This document shows positions 24,220 through 32,750 of a DNA stretch of 42,809 bases, in pieces. Below the pieces are notes generated by a model. That model saw nothing but the letters and a program-made list of their open reading frames with translations. It did no database searches and was not told where the DNA came from. Positions within the stretch are counted from its first letter, which is position 1; each line of letters starts with the position of its first letter. The DNA comes from Microcoleus sp. bin48.metabat.b7b8b9.023. GTDB lineage: Bacteria; Cyanobacteriota; Cyanobacteriia; Cyanobacteriales; Microcoleaceae. The position numbers were made by a program, and so were the translations under genes. The stretch spans positions 1 to 42,809 of the forward strand of contig NZ_JAAFKG010000044.1 in the NCBI RefSeq assembly GCF_013299185.1, given 5' to 3'.

Positions 24220-25548
24220 TTACTTGCTAATAGTCAACAAATAACCTTCATGGACATTGACATTAGGAACAACATAAGTCAAATTATTACCAACAACCGA
24301 AACACTTTCTTCTTTAACCGCAACTAGCTTTTGCACAGCGCCTTCGAGATTGTTAGGAATCTTCTCTAATTTGAGACTAACTTTTTGACCGCTTTTAATC
24401 CCAAGCTGCTGCAAATTCACAAGATTCAAGGTAACGGTTGTGGCTGAGGAATAATTGCGATCGAAATAACCCAAAAGTACCTGTGCTTTACCTTCGGGAT
24501 TTGACTTGCTAGCTAAGGCCACAAGACGATCGCGATCTGACCGGCTCAGCACCCGCGAATTTACTCCATCAGCATAAGCTTTGTAAGTCCACCAAGCAGC
24601 CCTCGGCTCAAAAGTATTCGGTACAACCGTCCCAGTCAGGGTATTGTTGAAGCAATTACTAACTTTTTTACCTACGGTTGTATCCCAACAGGCTCTGCAA
24701 GCACCATCCGCTCTTGCATACTCTAAGTTAGACAAATAACCTAAAATTTCCCCCGGCTGATACTGCGCTAATTCTCCGACAATTTCGTTGACATAAATCT
24801 TTTGCAATTTTAGTTCCTTGTAAAAGGGACTTTGTTGAAAATTGCGTTTAGCATCAAATACGTGATCGTCAACAAATAAAATTATGGTATCATTGAGTTC
24901 GTGCCAAGCTAGGAAATTTACTTCCAGTTTGTTCGCTTTGCAGTAATCCAAAAAAGCCGCGAGATATTCTTTGTTGTAAGTGCTGATGCTCGGCCCGCCA
25001 ATCATCGCTGACGGCCCCAATTCTTGCCGCAAGATTTTGTAAGCTCTTTTGTAAGTTTCAAAGAATTGTTCTCTGCTACCTTTCCAAAATGGATTTGCTA
25101 AATCTGGTTCGTTCCAGATATCCCAAATAATTTTTTTGCCTTTATTTTGTTGTGCTAACTGTCGGATGAATGCTTCCCACGCGGGGTAATTTTGATAGGG
25201 CCAGCCTTTGGGATTGCTACCGTAGCCCCACAAGTCGCTAACTAATAGTTGAAATTCGGCTCCGCTGGCGATTACTCGATCGTACACATCGAGTCTTCCG
25301 GCGCGCCACAGCTTGGGCTGCAAGGGCTTAATCGAGCTATCGGGGGGCTTGCTGGGGTCGATTCCGTGCAAGAAGCCGCTCATGGAGGTGATACCGGTGG
25401 CTGGTTGTCCAAAATCGACTGTGACGTGCGATCGCATTTGGGCAATAGTTGGCTGCTGCCCAACATACGCGATTAACAGGACTGTTACCAAAGTTAAGCA
25501 AATTGGTAGCAGCTTATTAATTGGTTTGAACTTGAAGGTGAATTGCAT
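24220..25548 (-). CDS. Secreted glycoside hydrolase, GH39-like
   Basis: 442 residues. The signal peptide is residues 1-37 (hydrophobic PICLTLVTVLLIAYVG, cleavage near TIA/Q). The catalytic TIM barrel has the clan GH-A pattern: IIWDIWNEPD with Glu147 as likely acid/base, WHELND, and KIYVNEIVGE with Glu255 as likely nucleophile. The C-terminal 90 residues form a beta domain (VLLGYFDRNYSSATTVTLNL). Such enzymes cut beta-xylosides or surface polysaccharides. It is next to a large glycosyltransferase gene on the same strand, so it may trim the same polymer. The exact GH family is inferred from motifs only. Confidence 0.8.
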   Translation of the reverse strand: MQFTFKFKPINKLLPICLTLVTVLLIAYVGQQPTIAQMRSHVTVDFGQPATGITSMSGFLHGIDPSKPPDSSIKPLQPKLWRAGRLDVYDRVIASGAEFQLLVSDLWGYGSNPKGWPYQNYPAWEAFIRQLAQQNKGKKIIWDIWNEPDLANPFWKGSREQFFETYKRAYKILRQELGPSAMIGGPSISTYNKEYLAAFLDYCKANKLEVNFLAWHELNDTIILFVDDHVFDAKRNFQQSPFYKELKLQKIYVNEIVGELAQYQPGEILGYLSNLEYARADGACRACWDTTVGKKVSNCFNNTLTGTVVPNTFEPRAAWWTYKAYADGVNSRVLSRSDRDRLVALASKSNPEGKAQVLLGYFDRNYSSATTVTLNLVNLQQLGIKSGQKVSLKLEKIPNNLEGAVQKLVAVKEESVSVVGNNLTYVVPNVNVHEGYLLTISK

Positions 25549-25585
25549 ATTGTATGTGGTTGAAAATAGAAAGAGACTTCAATAA

Positions 25586-25838
25586 AGGTATGTAGTTGCG
25601 CTTTAGCGCTCTTTTCTATTTAATATATGAAAGAAAGAGCGCTGAAGCGCAACTACGTACCTTAGAATGAGTTCAATCAAGGTATGTAGTTGCGCTTCAG
25701 CGCTCTAATCTATATATTCAAAGAGCGCTGAAGCGCAACAACGTACCTTAAAATGAGGTTTTTGAAAGGTATGTAGTTGCGCTTTAGCGCTCTTTGAATA
25801 TATACATTCAAAGAGCGCTTAAGCGCAACTACGTACCT
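25586..25838. repeat. Three palindromic repeats in a row
   Basis: Three separate hairpins (25586-25662, 25680-25748, 25767-25838), each of the form AGGTATGTAGTTGCGCTTTA ... complement, with loops of different AT-rich sequence. They fill the gap between the glycosidase and the glycosyltransferase, both on the minus strand. Confidence 0.92.
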
Positions 25839-25844
25839 TAAATT

Positions 25845-28800
25845 TTAACGAACAGACAAGGCAACTTCATAACCCTGTACTAATTCCATCAATTCTTGCC
25901 AAGCTTCTGAATTAATTAGCGAACAAGTATCAAGTTGAACCCCCTTTTCTGAAGATAACGCAACAAAATTTACGATCCAACTCAAGATAGTTTCGCTTGT
26001 CAACAATGGCGTGCATTTCCAAGCTGACTGCAACTTCTCCACCATCCCGGACATATCCCCCCGCTCCCAAGCTTGCCAAGCCTGCCATACTAGATAATAG
26101 TAATGGAGCATACTGTCAACTTTTTCGATCTGTTTTTGGACTTTGGGGGCGATCGCAAATTTGTCTCGATTCCCACTAGCAGATAGAACTTGGGCGACAA
26201 CTTCTGAGTATTCCAACAGCATCCGTTCTTCCTTAAAAAGCTCTTGAGCCCGCAGTTTGCAAGCTTGTCCTGCCAGCCTCCGCAATTCGGGATTTTGGGC
26301 CCATAATTCTACGGTTTCAGCTAACTCTTGTACAGTCTGTTGCGAATCTATTGTCGGATCCGCAATTAACTTTCCGGTATCTCCCAACTCTTCGGGAATT
26401 CCGCTGACTGCTGTGGCAATTACGGGCAATCCCTTCGCCATTGCTTCCATTACTGCTAGCGGCATTCCCTCGGCTTTGGATGATAAAATAAAGATGTCGC
26501 TGGCATCCAACCAATCGGCAACATCCCACCGCTGGCCGATAAATTTAACTTGTTCGGTGACTCCTAATTGGCTGACAGTTGCTCTCAATTCCGGTTCCAT
26601 GTTGTCGTGAGTGGTGGAACCGGGGCCGGCCCAAACGAAGTAAATTTGCGGCCAAACAGGCAGATTTTTCAGTTTGGCGATCGCCTGCAATTGATACTGA
26701 TATCCTTTAATTGGAGTCAGTCTCGCCGCCGTGAAACAAACCACAGCCTCTTCGGGAATGCCTTGTTCTTGGCGCAGGCGCTGGCGGGTTGAGAGATTGG
26801 GCGGTTCAAAGTAATTGTTTGGCCTGCCGTAATAAATTACTTTCCCCCATTCCCGAGGCATTTTGAACAAACTCTTGAACAAGTTTAAATTCTCGTGGGA
26901 AACAGCTATCACCGCTTTAGCCAAGTTGTACTGGTAGGAGACTGCATCGAAATAGGGAATTTGATCGCCACGGTTAAAAGTCTTATAAGTGCGATCGATA
27001 TAACCGAGAGTAATTACATAAGGTATGTTTTGTTTGAGCGCAACTTGTTTCGCAGCAAAATTTGCCATCGGCCAGCCATCGCTAAATATAATTAAATCCG
27101 GTTTAGCTTCCGCGTAAATTCTTTCAGCATCGCTACAATTGTAGGCAATTCGCAAAAACTCCCTCATCGTATCGAACTCCAGCCAAATATGCTCGATACC
27201 TAGTTGTTGTTGTTCGGTAATTAAAGGATTAGAAGCTTTAGTTTGCACGCTAGTAACTCGGTAGCCATCGGCTGCTAATTTGCAAAGCAGCGAGTGGTTA
27301 AACTGCGCCAAACCGCCGATTCCGTGGTCTTCTGCGTAGACGAGTACGTGCGGTGCAAGTTTGCGGCCAATTGAACTGGGTTCTGATTTAAATTGATAGG
27401 TATTGTTGACTGCCTCCGCCACCATGTCTTGCCATTCTTTTAAATTGGTTAAGGCATAGGCATCAAAGTTGTTCGTGTATTTTTCCGAAGAAACTCTAAA
27501 AGTTTCCAACCATTTAAAAACTGTTTCTGTGCCATTATAAGGAGTATAGTAGAGAGATTTTTTCAAACACTCGACCATCTCTGGCAAATATCCGTCGTGG
27601 TACATCCGCCACGCTATCCACACTAAAGACTTGTAACGTTCTGCCTTTTGTAATTGGCGTATGCGATCGGGTAAATTGGGTTGGGCGAAGAATTGCTCCA
27701 TCACAGTTTCCATGCTTTTCATCACTTTTTGCCCGCCGGACATGAGATTGCTATTGTGCTGGCGGTAGCAGGTTAATATCTCTTTCAACCACGCACATTT
27801 GCAGCCTTTTAAACCCAAACGCAAAGCAAAATCTAAATCTTCTGTTGGCGGAAAGCGATGGTCAAAACCGCCCAGACGTTCCCACCACTCGCGCCGCACC
27901 ATCATTGCACTGGGACGCACGCTTTTGTGCAGGACAAAGCTTTCTAAATCTAAGTTGGGCGTGTCTTCCCAAGGCATGACTGGGTAGATGTCTTTTCCGG
28001 TTTCATCAACCATCAACCAGCCGTTTTGTACCATCCCTAAAGAGGGGTCAGCTTCAAAACAAGCAATTTGTTTGGCGAGTTTTTCTGGCAGGAAAAAGTC
28101 GTCGGCATCCAGAAATGCTAAGAATTCGCCTTTGGCCAGTTCGCAAGCGCGGTTTCGGGCTTTTGCTGCTCCTTGATTTTCTTGATATACGTACTGAATT
28201 ACATCGCGGTACGGCTCTAAAGTTTGCCTCGTATTGTCTGTAGAACCGTCATCTACGACGATGATTTCCCAGTTTTGGTAAGTTTGATTTACAGCACTCT
28301 CCACAGCTCTAGTAATGTAGCGTTCGCAGTTGTATGCCGGGATAATTACGCTGACTCGCGGTGTTTTTGAGGTAGGTATGCTAGCCATTATTTTTTTCCA
28401 TTCTGGTAAGTTTCTTAACGATTGAAAATCGATTGTAACTCCATAAGTTTGAGCGATCGCACTCAGACGCTTCTGCCAATCTGTGACTGTTGGCCTTAGA
28501 GGATAAGGACTGTACTGGATAGATTTTTGGAAAAATTCAACCGCCTCTACTGGATGGTTACTATAGTACAATTGCCAAGCCATCCAAGTCAATGCTTCGT
28601 AAAAAGCCGGATTTTCTAACTCGCGGATGTGCTGCGGCAAATCTGGTTTGGCGAAAAATTGCTGTTTTAAGGTAATAAAAAGATTGGCTTGTTTGAGAGC
28701 TTTTTTTATGGATACATTTTGATCGTGCTGGCGGTAGGATACTGTCACTTGAGGCAGCCATGCTGCTTGGCAACCCAAGAGGGCTAAACGCAGGACTAAA

Positions 28801-29351
28801 TCTGAATCGTCTACTGAATCAAATTCTGAATTAAATCCGCCTGCAAGTTCGAGCCAATGGCGCGAAAACATCATGGCGCTGGGAAGTACGGGCATTTGTA
28901 CTATCCAAGTTTCTAAATCTAATTTGGGGAAATATTCCCAAGCTTTGATATCGGAAATTTTGTCGCCTTGCTGGTTGACAATGCGCCAGCCGCTGTTAAC
29001 AATTCCTAAGGATGGTTGCTGGCGAAATAGGGATATTTGTGCTGCTAATTTATCTGGCCAAAAGAAGTCATCTTGATCTAAAAAAGCGATGAATTCGCCT
29101 TTGGCTTCTTGAATTCCTCGGTTGCGGGCTGCTGCTACTCCGGCATTTTCTTGATATACGTAGCGAATTTTGTCAAAATAAGGCTGCAATACCTGATGTG
29201 TCTCATCTGTCGAACCGTCGTCTACAACGATAATTTCTAAATCTGTAAAAGTTTGGCACAGCACGCTTTCTACCGCTTGCACGATGTAGCGAGATCCGTT
29301 GTATGCTGCTATAATTACGCTGACTTGCGGTGTGCGTGTGGCTGCTGACAT
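25845..29351 (-). CDS. Three-domain glycosyltransferase (GT2-GT2-GT4) with repeated helical modules
   Basis: 1168 residues. Domain 1 is GT2 at about 8-245: VSVIIAAYNGSRYIVQAVES, VVDDGSTD, FLDQDDFFWPDK. Domain 2 is GT2 at about 335-565: VSVIIPAYNCERYITRAVES, VVDDGSTDN, FLDADDFFLPEK. Domain 3 is GT4 at about 665-1060: LVYAEDHGIGGLAQFNHS, FTAARLTPIKGYQYQ, EGMPLAVMEAMAKGLPVIA. After each GT domain comes a related helical module of about 75 residues (about 248-324, 568-646, 1078-1160), with the shared pattern W.AW..Y and an ending like EW..LM. The protein probably adds several sugars in sequence to a surface glycan. No membrane segments or signal peptide. Confidence 0.9.
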   Translation of the reverse strand: MSAATRTPQVSVIIAAYNGSRYIVQAVESVLCQTFTDLEIIVVDDGSTDETHQVLQPYFDKIRYVYQENAGVAAARNRGIQEAKGEFIAFLDQDDFFWPDKLAAQISLFRQQPSLGIVNSGWRIVNQQGDKISDIKAWEYFPKLDLETWIVQMPVLPSAMMFSRHWLELAGGFNSEFDSVDDSDLVLRLALLGCQAAWLPQVTVSYRQHDQNVSIKKALKQANLFITLKQQFFAKPDLPQHIRELENPAFYEALTWMAWQLYYSNHPVEAVEFFQKSIQYSPYPLRPTVTDWQKRLSAIAQTYGVTIDFQSLRNLPEWKKIMASIPTSKTPRVSVIIPAYNCERYITRAVESAVNQTYQNWEIIVVDDGSTDNTRQTLEPYRDVIQYVYQENQGAAKARNRACELAKGEFLAFLDADDFFLPEKLAKQIACFEADPSLGMVQNGWLMVDETGKDIYPVMPWEDTPNLDLESFVLHKSVRPSAMMVRREWWERLGGFDHRFPPTEDLDFALRLGLKGCKCAWLKEILTCYRQHNSNLMSGGQKVMKSMETVMEQFFAQPNLPDRIRQLQKAERYKSLVWIAWRMYHDGYLPEMVECLKKSLYYTPYNGTETVFKWLETFRVSSEKYTNNFDAYALTNLKEWQDMVAEAVNNTYQFKSEPSSIGRKLAPHVLVYAEDHGIGGLAQFNHSLLCKLAADGYRVTSVQTKASNPLITEQQQLGIEHIWLEFDTMREFLRIAYNCSDAERIYAEAKPDLIIFSDGWPMANFAAKQVALKQNIPYVITLGYIDRTYKTFNRGDQIPYFDAVSYQYNLAKAVIAVSHENLNLFKSLFKMPREWGKVIYYGRPNNYFEPPNLSTRQRLRQEQGIPEEAVVCFTAARLTPIKGYQYQLQAIAKLKNLPVWPQIYFVWAGPGSTTHDNMEPELRATVSQLGVTEQVKFIGQRWDVADWLDASDIFILSSKAEGMPLAVMEAMAKGLPVIATAVSGIPEELGDTGKLIADPTIDSQQTVQELAETVELWAQNPELRRLAGQACKLRAQELFKEERMLLEYSEVVAQVLSASGNRDKFAIAPKVQKQIEKVDSMLHYYYLVWQAWQAWERGDMSGMVEKLQSAWKCTPLLTSETILSWIVNFVALSSEKGVQLDTCSLINSEAWQELMELVQGYEVALSVR

Positions 29352-29381
29352 TGTTTACCTGGTTGTTAAGTAGAAGGCCGA

Positions 29382-29407
29382 AGGAAGAGGGAAGAGGGAA
29401 GAGGGAA
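29382..29407. repeat. Heptamer satellite (GAAGAGG)n
   Basis: Three to four copies of GAAGAGG, 30 bp upstream of the triple glycosyltransferase start; read on the minus strand it is a pyrimidine tract. Confidence 0.85.
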
Positions 29408-29636
29408 AAAGATATACACAACAAGCTTGAGGGCGAGCCGTATTTTGAGTTTTATTAGGTGGGTTTACTTAACTGGTTGCTATCTTAGTTTAATCGAAAT
29501 ATGTGTTTGCTCGACTTGCCTACAAATTAACTTAAAGTTCGTTAGCGCAGCCCTCGAAGAGGATCGCACCAATGGCATCCAGATACTCGGCATTTACCAA
29601 AAAAAATTGGTTGAAAGCCCCAATCCGGAGCGGGAG

Positions 29637-29663
29637 AAATTAAAATCAGACTATTCATTACTC
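29637..29663 (+). repeat. 27-bp inverted repeat, left copy, flanking the TPR-methyltransferase gene
   Basis: AAATTAAAATCAGACTATTC and the following seven bases are the exact reverse complement of 32271-32297. The two copies lie 2.6 kb apart on either side of one gene. Confidence 0.88.
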
Positions 29664-29700
29664 GATTCGTCGGACTTAATGGTAGAGTTCGATTTAAGGT

Positions 29701-29744
29701 GTCAACTGTCAACTGTCAACTGTCAACTGTCAACTGTCAACTGT
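29701..29744. repeat. Heptamer satellite (GTCAACT)6
   Basis: Six tandem copies of GTCAACT, about 100 bp upstream of the TPR-methyltransferase start. Confidence 0.93.
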
Positions 29745-29841
29745 TGAAAGCCGGCCGATGTCGGTGCATGATTTGGAGGATATTAGAGAGGTTTTGCTCT
29801 ACAATTACACAGGGAATTATTACTAAACAGGAACGTTAAAA

Positions 29842-32160
29842 GTGAATTCAGAAACAGCAGCGGTTGATTTGCAACAACAGGCAGAAATATATTTAGCTTT
29901 AGGGAAGTTGGATCGGACGATCGCACTTTGCCACCAAATTCTCGAATCCCACCCCGATTCCGCCGAGACTTGCAAAACCCTAGGAAAGGCGCTGCAAGCT
30001 CAGGGTAAGCTAGAAGACGCTCGGTATTGGTATAAAGTTGCGATCGCCCACAAACCCGATTTTGCCGAAGCTTTTGCTAACCTCGGCACCCTCTGCGCTA
30101 GTTTGCAACAATGGCAAGAGGCGATCGACTGTTACCAAAAAGCGATCGCCCTGCAACCAGACTTTGCAGGATTTTACCGCAATTTGAGCCGGATATTTAC
30201 CGAAGTCGGTCAACCTCGGCAAGCAGCCGACTGTTGGTATCAATCACTCAGCGTGGAACCCATCGACATACCGGAAGAATATCTAGATTTGGGCAATACC
30301 TTATTGGCGCAAAACAAGCCACAAAAAGCTCTAGTTTGTTACCACCGCGCTATTTATTTAAACCCTAGTTGTTGTGAAGCTTACACCAAATTAGCCGAAG
30401 CTGCTAGCGCGCTAAAACAGTGGGACGAAGCTATTGTTAACTACCGCAAAGCTATCAAGCTGCAACCGGATATTTCGGAGTTACATTACAAATTAGGCAA
30501 TGTTTTGCAAGCCAATAAACTCTGGCGCGAAGCAGAATCTGCCTACTGCGAAAGTATTGAGCTGAATCCGAATTCTTTTTGGTCTTACTACAATTTAGGC
30601 AGCGTTCTGCTCGAATTAGAACAATGGCAAGAAGCTATTATTGTCTACCGCACGGCTGTGGCAATTGACCCAAATTTTTCTTGGTCTTACTACAGCCTCG
30701 GCGAAGCTTACGGCAAATTAGAAAAATGGTCGGAGTGCGCCGCAGCATACCAGCACGCTGTTGACTTAGACCCAAATTTTTCTGGTTCTTGTCACAAGTT
30801 GGGAGATGCACTTTTTCAATTAGAAAAATGGTCGGAATCTGCGACAGCTTACCAGCGGGCGATCGCCCTTAATTCCGAATTCTTTTGGTCTCATTATAAT
30901 TTAGCATTAACTTTAGTTAAACTCCAGGATTGGTTGGCAGCAATCTCCGCCTACCAGCGCGCCATCGAACTCAATCGAGACTTTTCTTGGGCTTACCACA
31001 ATTTAGGAGAACCGCTGTTAAAAACCCAGCAGTGGAAAGCAGCAGCTACTGCTTATCAGCGCGCTATTGAACTCAACCCCAATTTTTCTTGGTCTTATTA
31101 TAATTTAGGCGATGCTTTGACTGAGATCCACAACTGGAACGAAGCTGTTTCTGCTTACCTTTGTGCGCTGCAAATCGAACCCGAACTCCCCAACATTGAC
31201 GCCAAGTTAGGCGATGCTCTCATCAAAAGAGTGCCGTCAGGGTTAGATCCGGCAACGAGTTACTATCACCACGAATTGCAGCCGCTGCACGCTCCTGAAT
31301 TTTACTGCGAAACAGCCCAAAAGTTTGCCGAGAGCGATCGCCCCGACGCAGCTACAGTCTTGTACTTGATGGCGTTAGAAATTCGGCCGCAAGATGCCGC
31401 AATATCCGGGAAATTGGCGGAAATTTTGCAAAAAAAGGACTTTACGGGCGATCGCAGTATATTATCAGAGTTGGAGAATGACGATATTCGCGATCGCTAC
31501 ATTGCCCGAGTCGTCAAAAATCACACTTTTGCAGAAGTCGGGGGATTGTGGGGAACAGTCAACGAAAAAGTATCTGTAGCAAGCAAATACGGTGCAGTTT
31601 CTCTGACAATGATTGATGTCACGCCCCCAGCCGCACACATTTGGGATGATTTTCGCGATCGTATGGCAAGTTTAAATATTGCTAATTATAATTGTATCAG
31701 TCAAGATATAACTCAGATTCAGCTTGCAGAAATTGGTGAGCCTTACGATGTCGTCCACTGTGCAGGAGTTTTGTACCATCACCCCCACCCTTTGCAAATT
31801 TTAATGAGCTTGCGTCAAATAACAGGGCAGTATTTAATCTTAACTTCAGCAATTACCCAAGAACTTATAGAAAACGAGCGGGGACGCTACGAAATTCCAG
31901 CTTCTGGGGTAATCTTCATTCCCGCTTTGGGCGAAGCAGAACGAGCTATCTTAACAGCTTACTGGCAACAGTACACCTACGGCACACCAATTCTCGGAGT
32001 AATTGATAAAGCAGTTTTTGACATCAACGACTTTGGCCCATGGTGGTGGCTTCCTACAGCTTCTGCTTTAGAATCTATGTGTAAAGTAGCTGGCTTTAAG
32101 GTTTTAGATAAAGGATTGACTTGGTACAATAACGCTCTGACTCTATTGCTGGAGATTTAA
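29842..32160 (+). CDS. TPR-repeat protein fused to a class I methyltransferase domain
   Basis: 772 residues, start GTG with an AGGA box. Residues 5-450 consist of about twelve TPR units of 34 residues, several nearly identical (NPNFSWSYYNLGDAL type). After a linker, residues 555-770 resemble a SAM-dependent methyltransferase: FAEVGGLWGTVNEK as motif I, MIDVTP, and YDVVHCAGVLYHHPHP before strand 5. The TPR part likely binds protein partners, while the C-terminal domain may methylate a sugar or small molecule. It is divergent from the triple glycosyltransferase, which suggests a glycan-related role. It is flanked by a 27-bp inverted repeat. Confidence 0.87.
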   Translation: MNSETAAVDLQQQAEIYLALGKLDRTIALCHQILESHPDSAETCKTLGKALQAQGKLEDARYWYKVAIAHKPDFAEAFANLGTLCASLQQWQEAIDCYQKAIALQPDFAGFYRNLSRIFTEVGQPRQAADCWYQSLSVEPIDIPEEYLDLGNTLLAQNKPQKALVCYHRAIYLNPSCCEAYTKLAEAASALKQWDEAIVNYRKAIKLQPDISELHYKLGNVLQANKLWREAESAYCESIELNPNSFWSYYNLGSVLLELEQWQEAIIVYRTAVAIDPNFSWSYYSLGEAYGKLEKWSECAAAYQHAVDLDPNFSGSCHKLGDALFQLEKWSESATAYQRAIALNSEFFWSHYNLALTLVKLQDWLAAISAYQRAIELNRDFSWAYHNLGEPLLKTQQWKAAATAYQRAIELNPNFSWSYYNLGDALTEIHNWNEAVSAYLCALQIEPELPNIDAKLGDALIKRVPSGLDPATSYYHHELQPLHAPEFYCETAQKFAESDRPDAATVLYLMALEIRPQDAAISGKLAEILQKKDFTGDRSILSELENDDIRDRYIARVVKNHTFAEVGGLWGTVNEKVSVASKYGAVSLTMIDVTPPAAHIWDDFRDRMASLNIANYNCISQDITQIQLAEIGEPYDVVHCAGVLYHHPHPLQILMSLRQITGQYLILTSAITQELIENERGRYEIPASGVIFIPALGEAERAILTAYWQQYTYGTPILGVIDKAVFDINDFGPWWWLPTASALESMCKVAGFKVLDKGLTWYNNALTLLLEI

Positions 32161-32270
32161 AGATTGTGCATTCAGTTGACAGTTGTAGGGGCGGTGGATG
32201 GTGCGTGCCCGCCCTCTTCGTTAACAGTTGACCGCTTGAGGGCGACCTCTACCTAGAAGGAAGAGGATTG

Positions 32271-32297
32271 GAGTAATGAATAGTCTGATTTTAATTT
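32271..32297 (-). repeat. 27-bp inverted repeat, right copy
   Basis: GAGTAATGAATAGTCTGATT plus seven bases, exact reverse complement of 29637-29663. Confidence 0.88.
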
Positions 32298-32563
32298 ATT
32301 CCAAAAGGGAGAGGATTTAAACCAATTCTTTCTGGTAAACGAACAATTTCAAAAAATCCGCACAAACAAATGATCGAAAATTCTATTTATGAGATGATTC
32401 CTAGTTCTCTTCCTCCAATATTCCTACTAGAACCCAGTCTGTTTTTAATTGCCAAATAAAATATACGAACCGCACCCGATGGTTGGGATTTTATTAATTA
32501 CCCAAATCCTTGCTTTATTGCTTCTGACTTATCTTCTACATAACTAAGCCTTATTCCATCCGT

Positions 32564-32688
32564 TACAGCGGTTCTCAAAAAAGTGATGTATGCCCTATGC
32601 CCTATGCCCTGTTTGCCCTATGCCCTATGCCCTATGCCCTATGCCCTATGCCTATGAGTACCTCATATGGGAGATCGAAAAGCTATAC
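32564..32688. repeat. TATAGC-frame element with (CTATGCC)n satellite inside
   Basis: The left end ACAGCGGTTCTCA and right end GAGTACCTCATATGGGAGAT...GCTATA are the frame seen elsewhere; the interior is about nine copies of CTATGCC, interrupted once. Confidence 0.85.
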
Positions 32689-32750
32689 ATCTTCTGTTAC
32701 ATAATCCATTGCCGAACTTCCTTCTTCCTTTATATTTGGAAAAACACTCA

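Larger units (their letters stand above)
29352..29841. other. Intergenic region between divergent glycosyltransferase and TPR genes
   Basis: Contains the (GAAGAGG)n satellite, a 27-bp sequence whose inverted copy lies beyond the TPR gene, and the (GTCAACT)n satellite. A 106-codon plus-strand frame runs through the satellites and is judged spurious. Confidence 0.55.
32161..32750. other. Intergenic region
   Basis: Carries a GTAGGGGCGGTGGATGGTGCGTGC repeat near 32187, the right copy of the 27-bp inverted repeat, and a satellite-bearing element at 32564-32688. No gene is supported; the frame open upstream of the kinase start is not used. Confidence 0.5.

Noticed and set aside
29427..29747. 106-codon plus-strand frame between the glycosyltransferase and TPR genes
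   Set aside because: It ends within the (GTCAACT)n satellite and has no recognisable domain or ribosome binding site.
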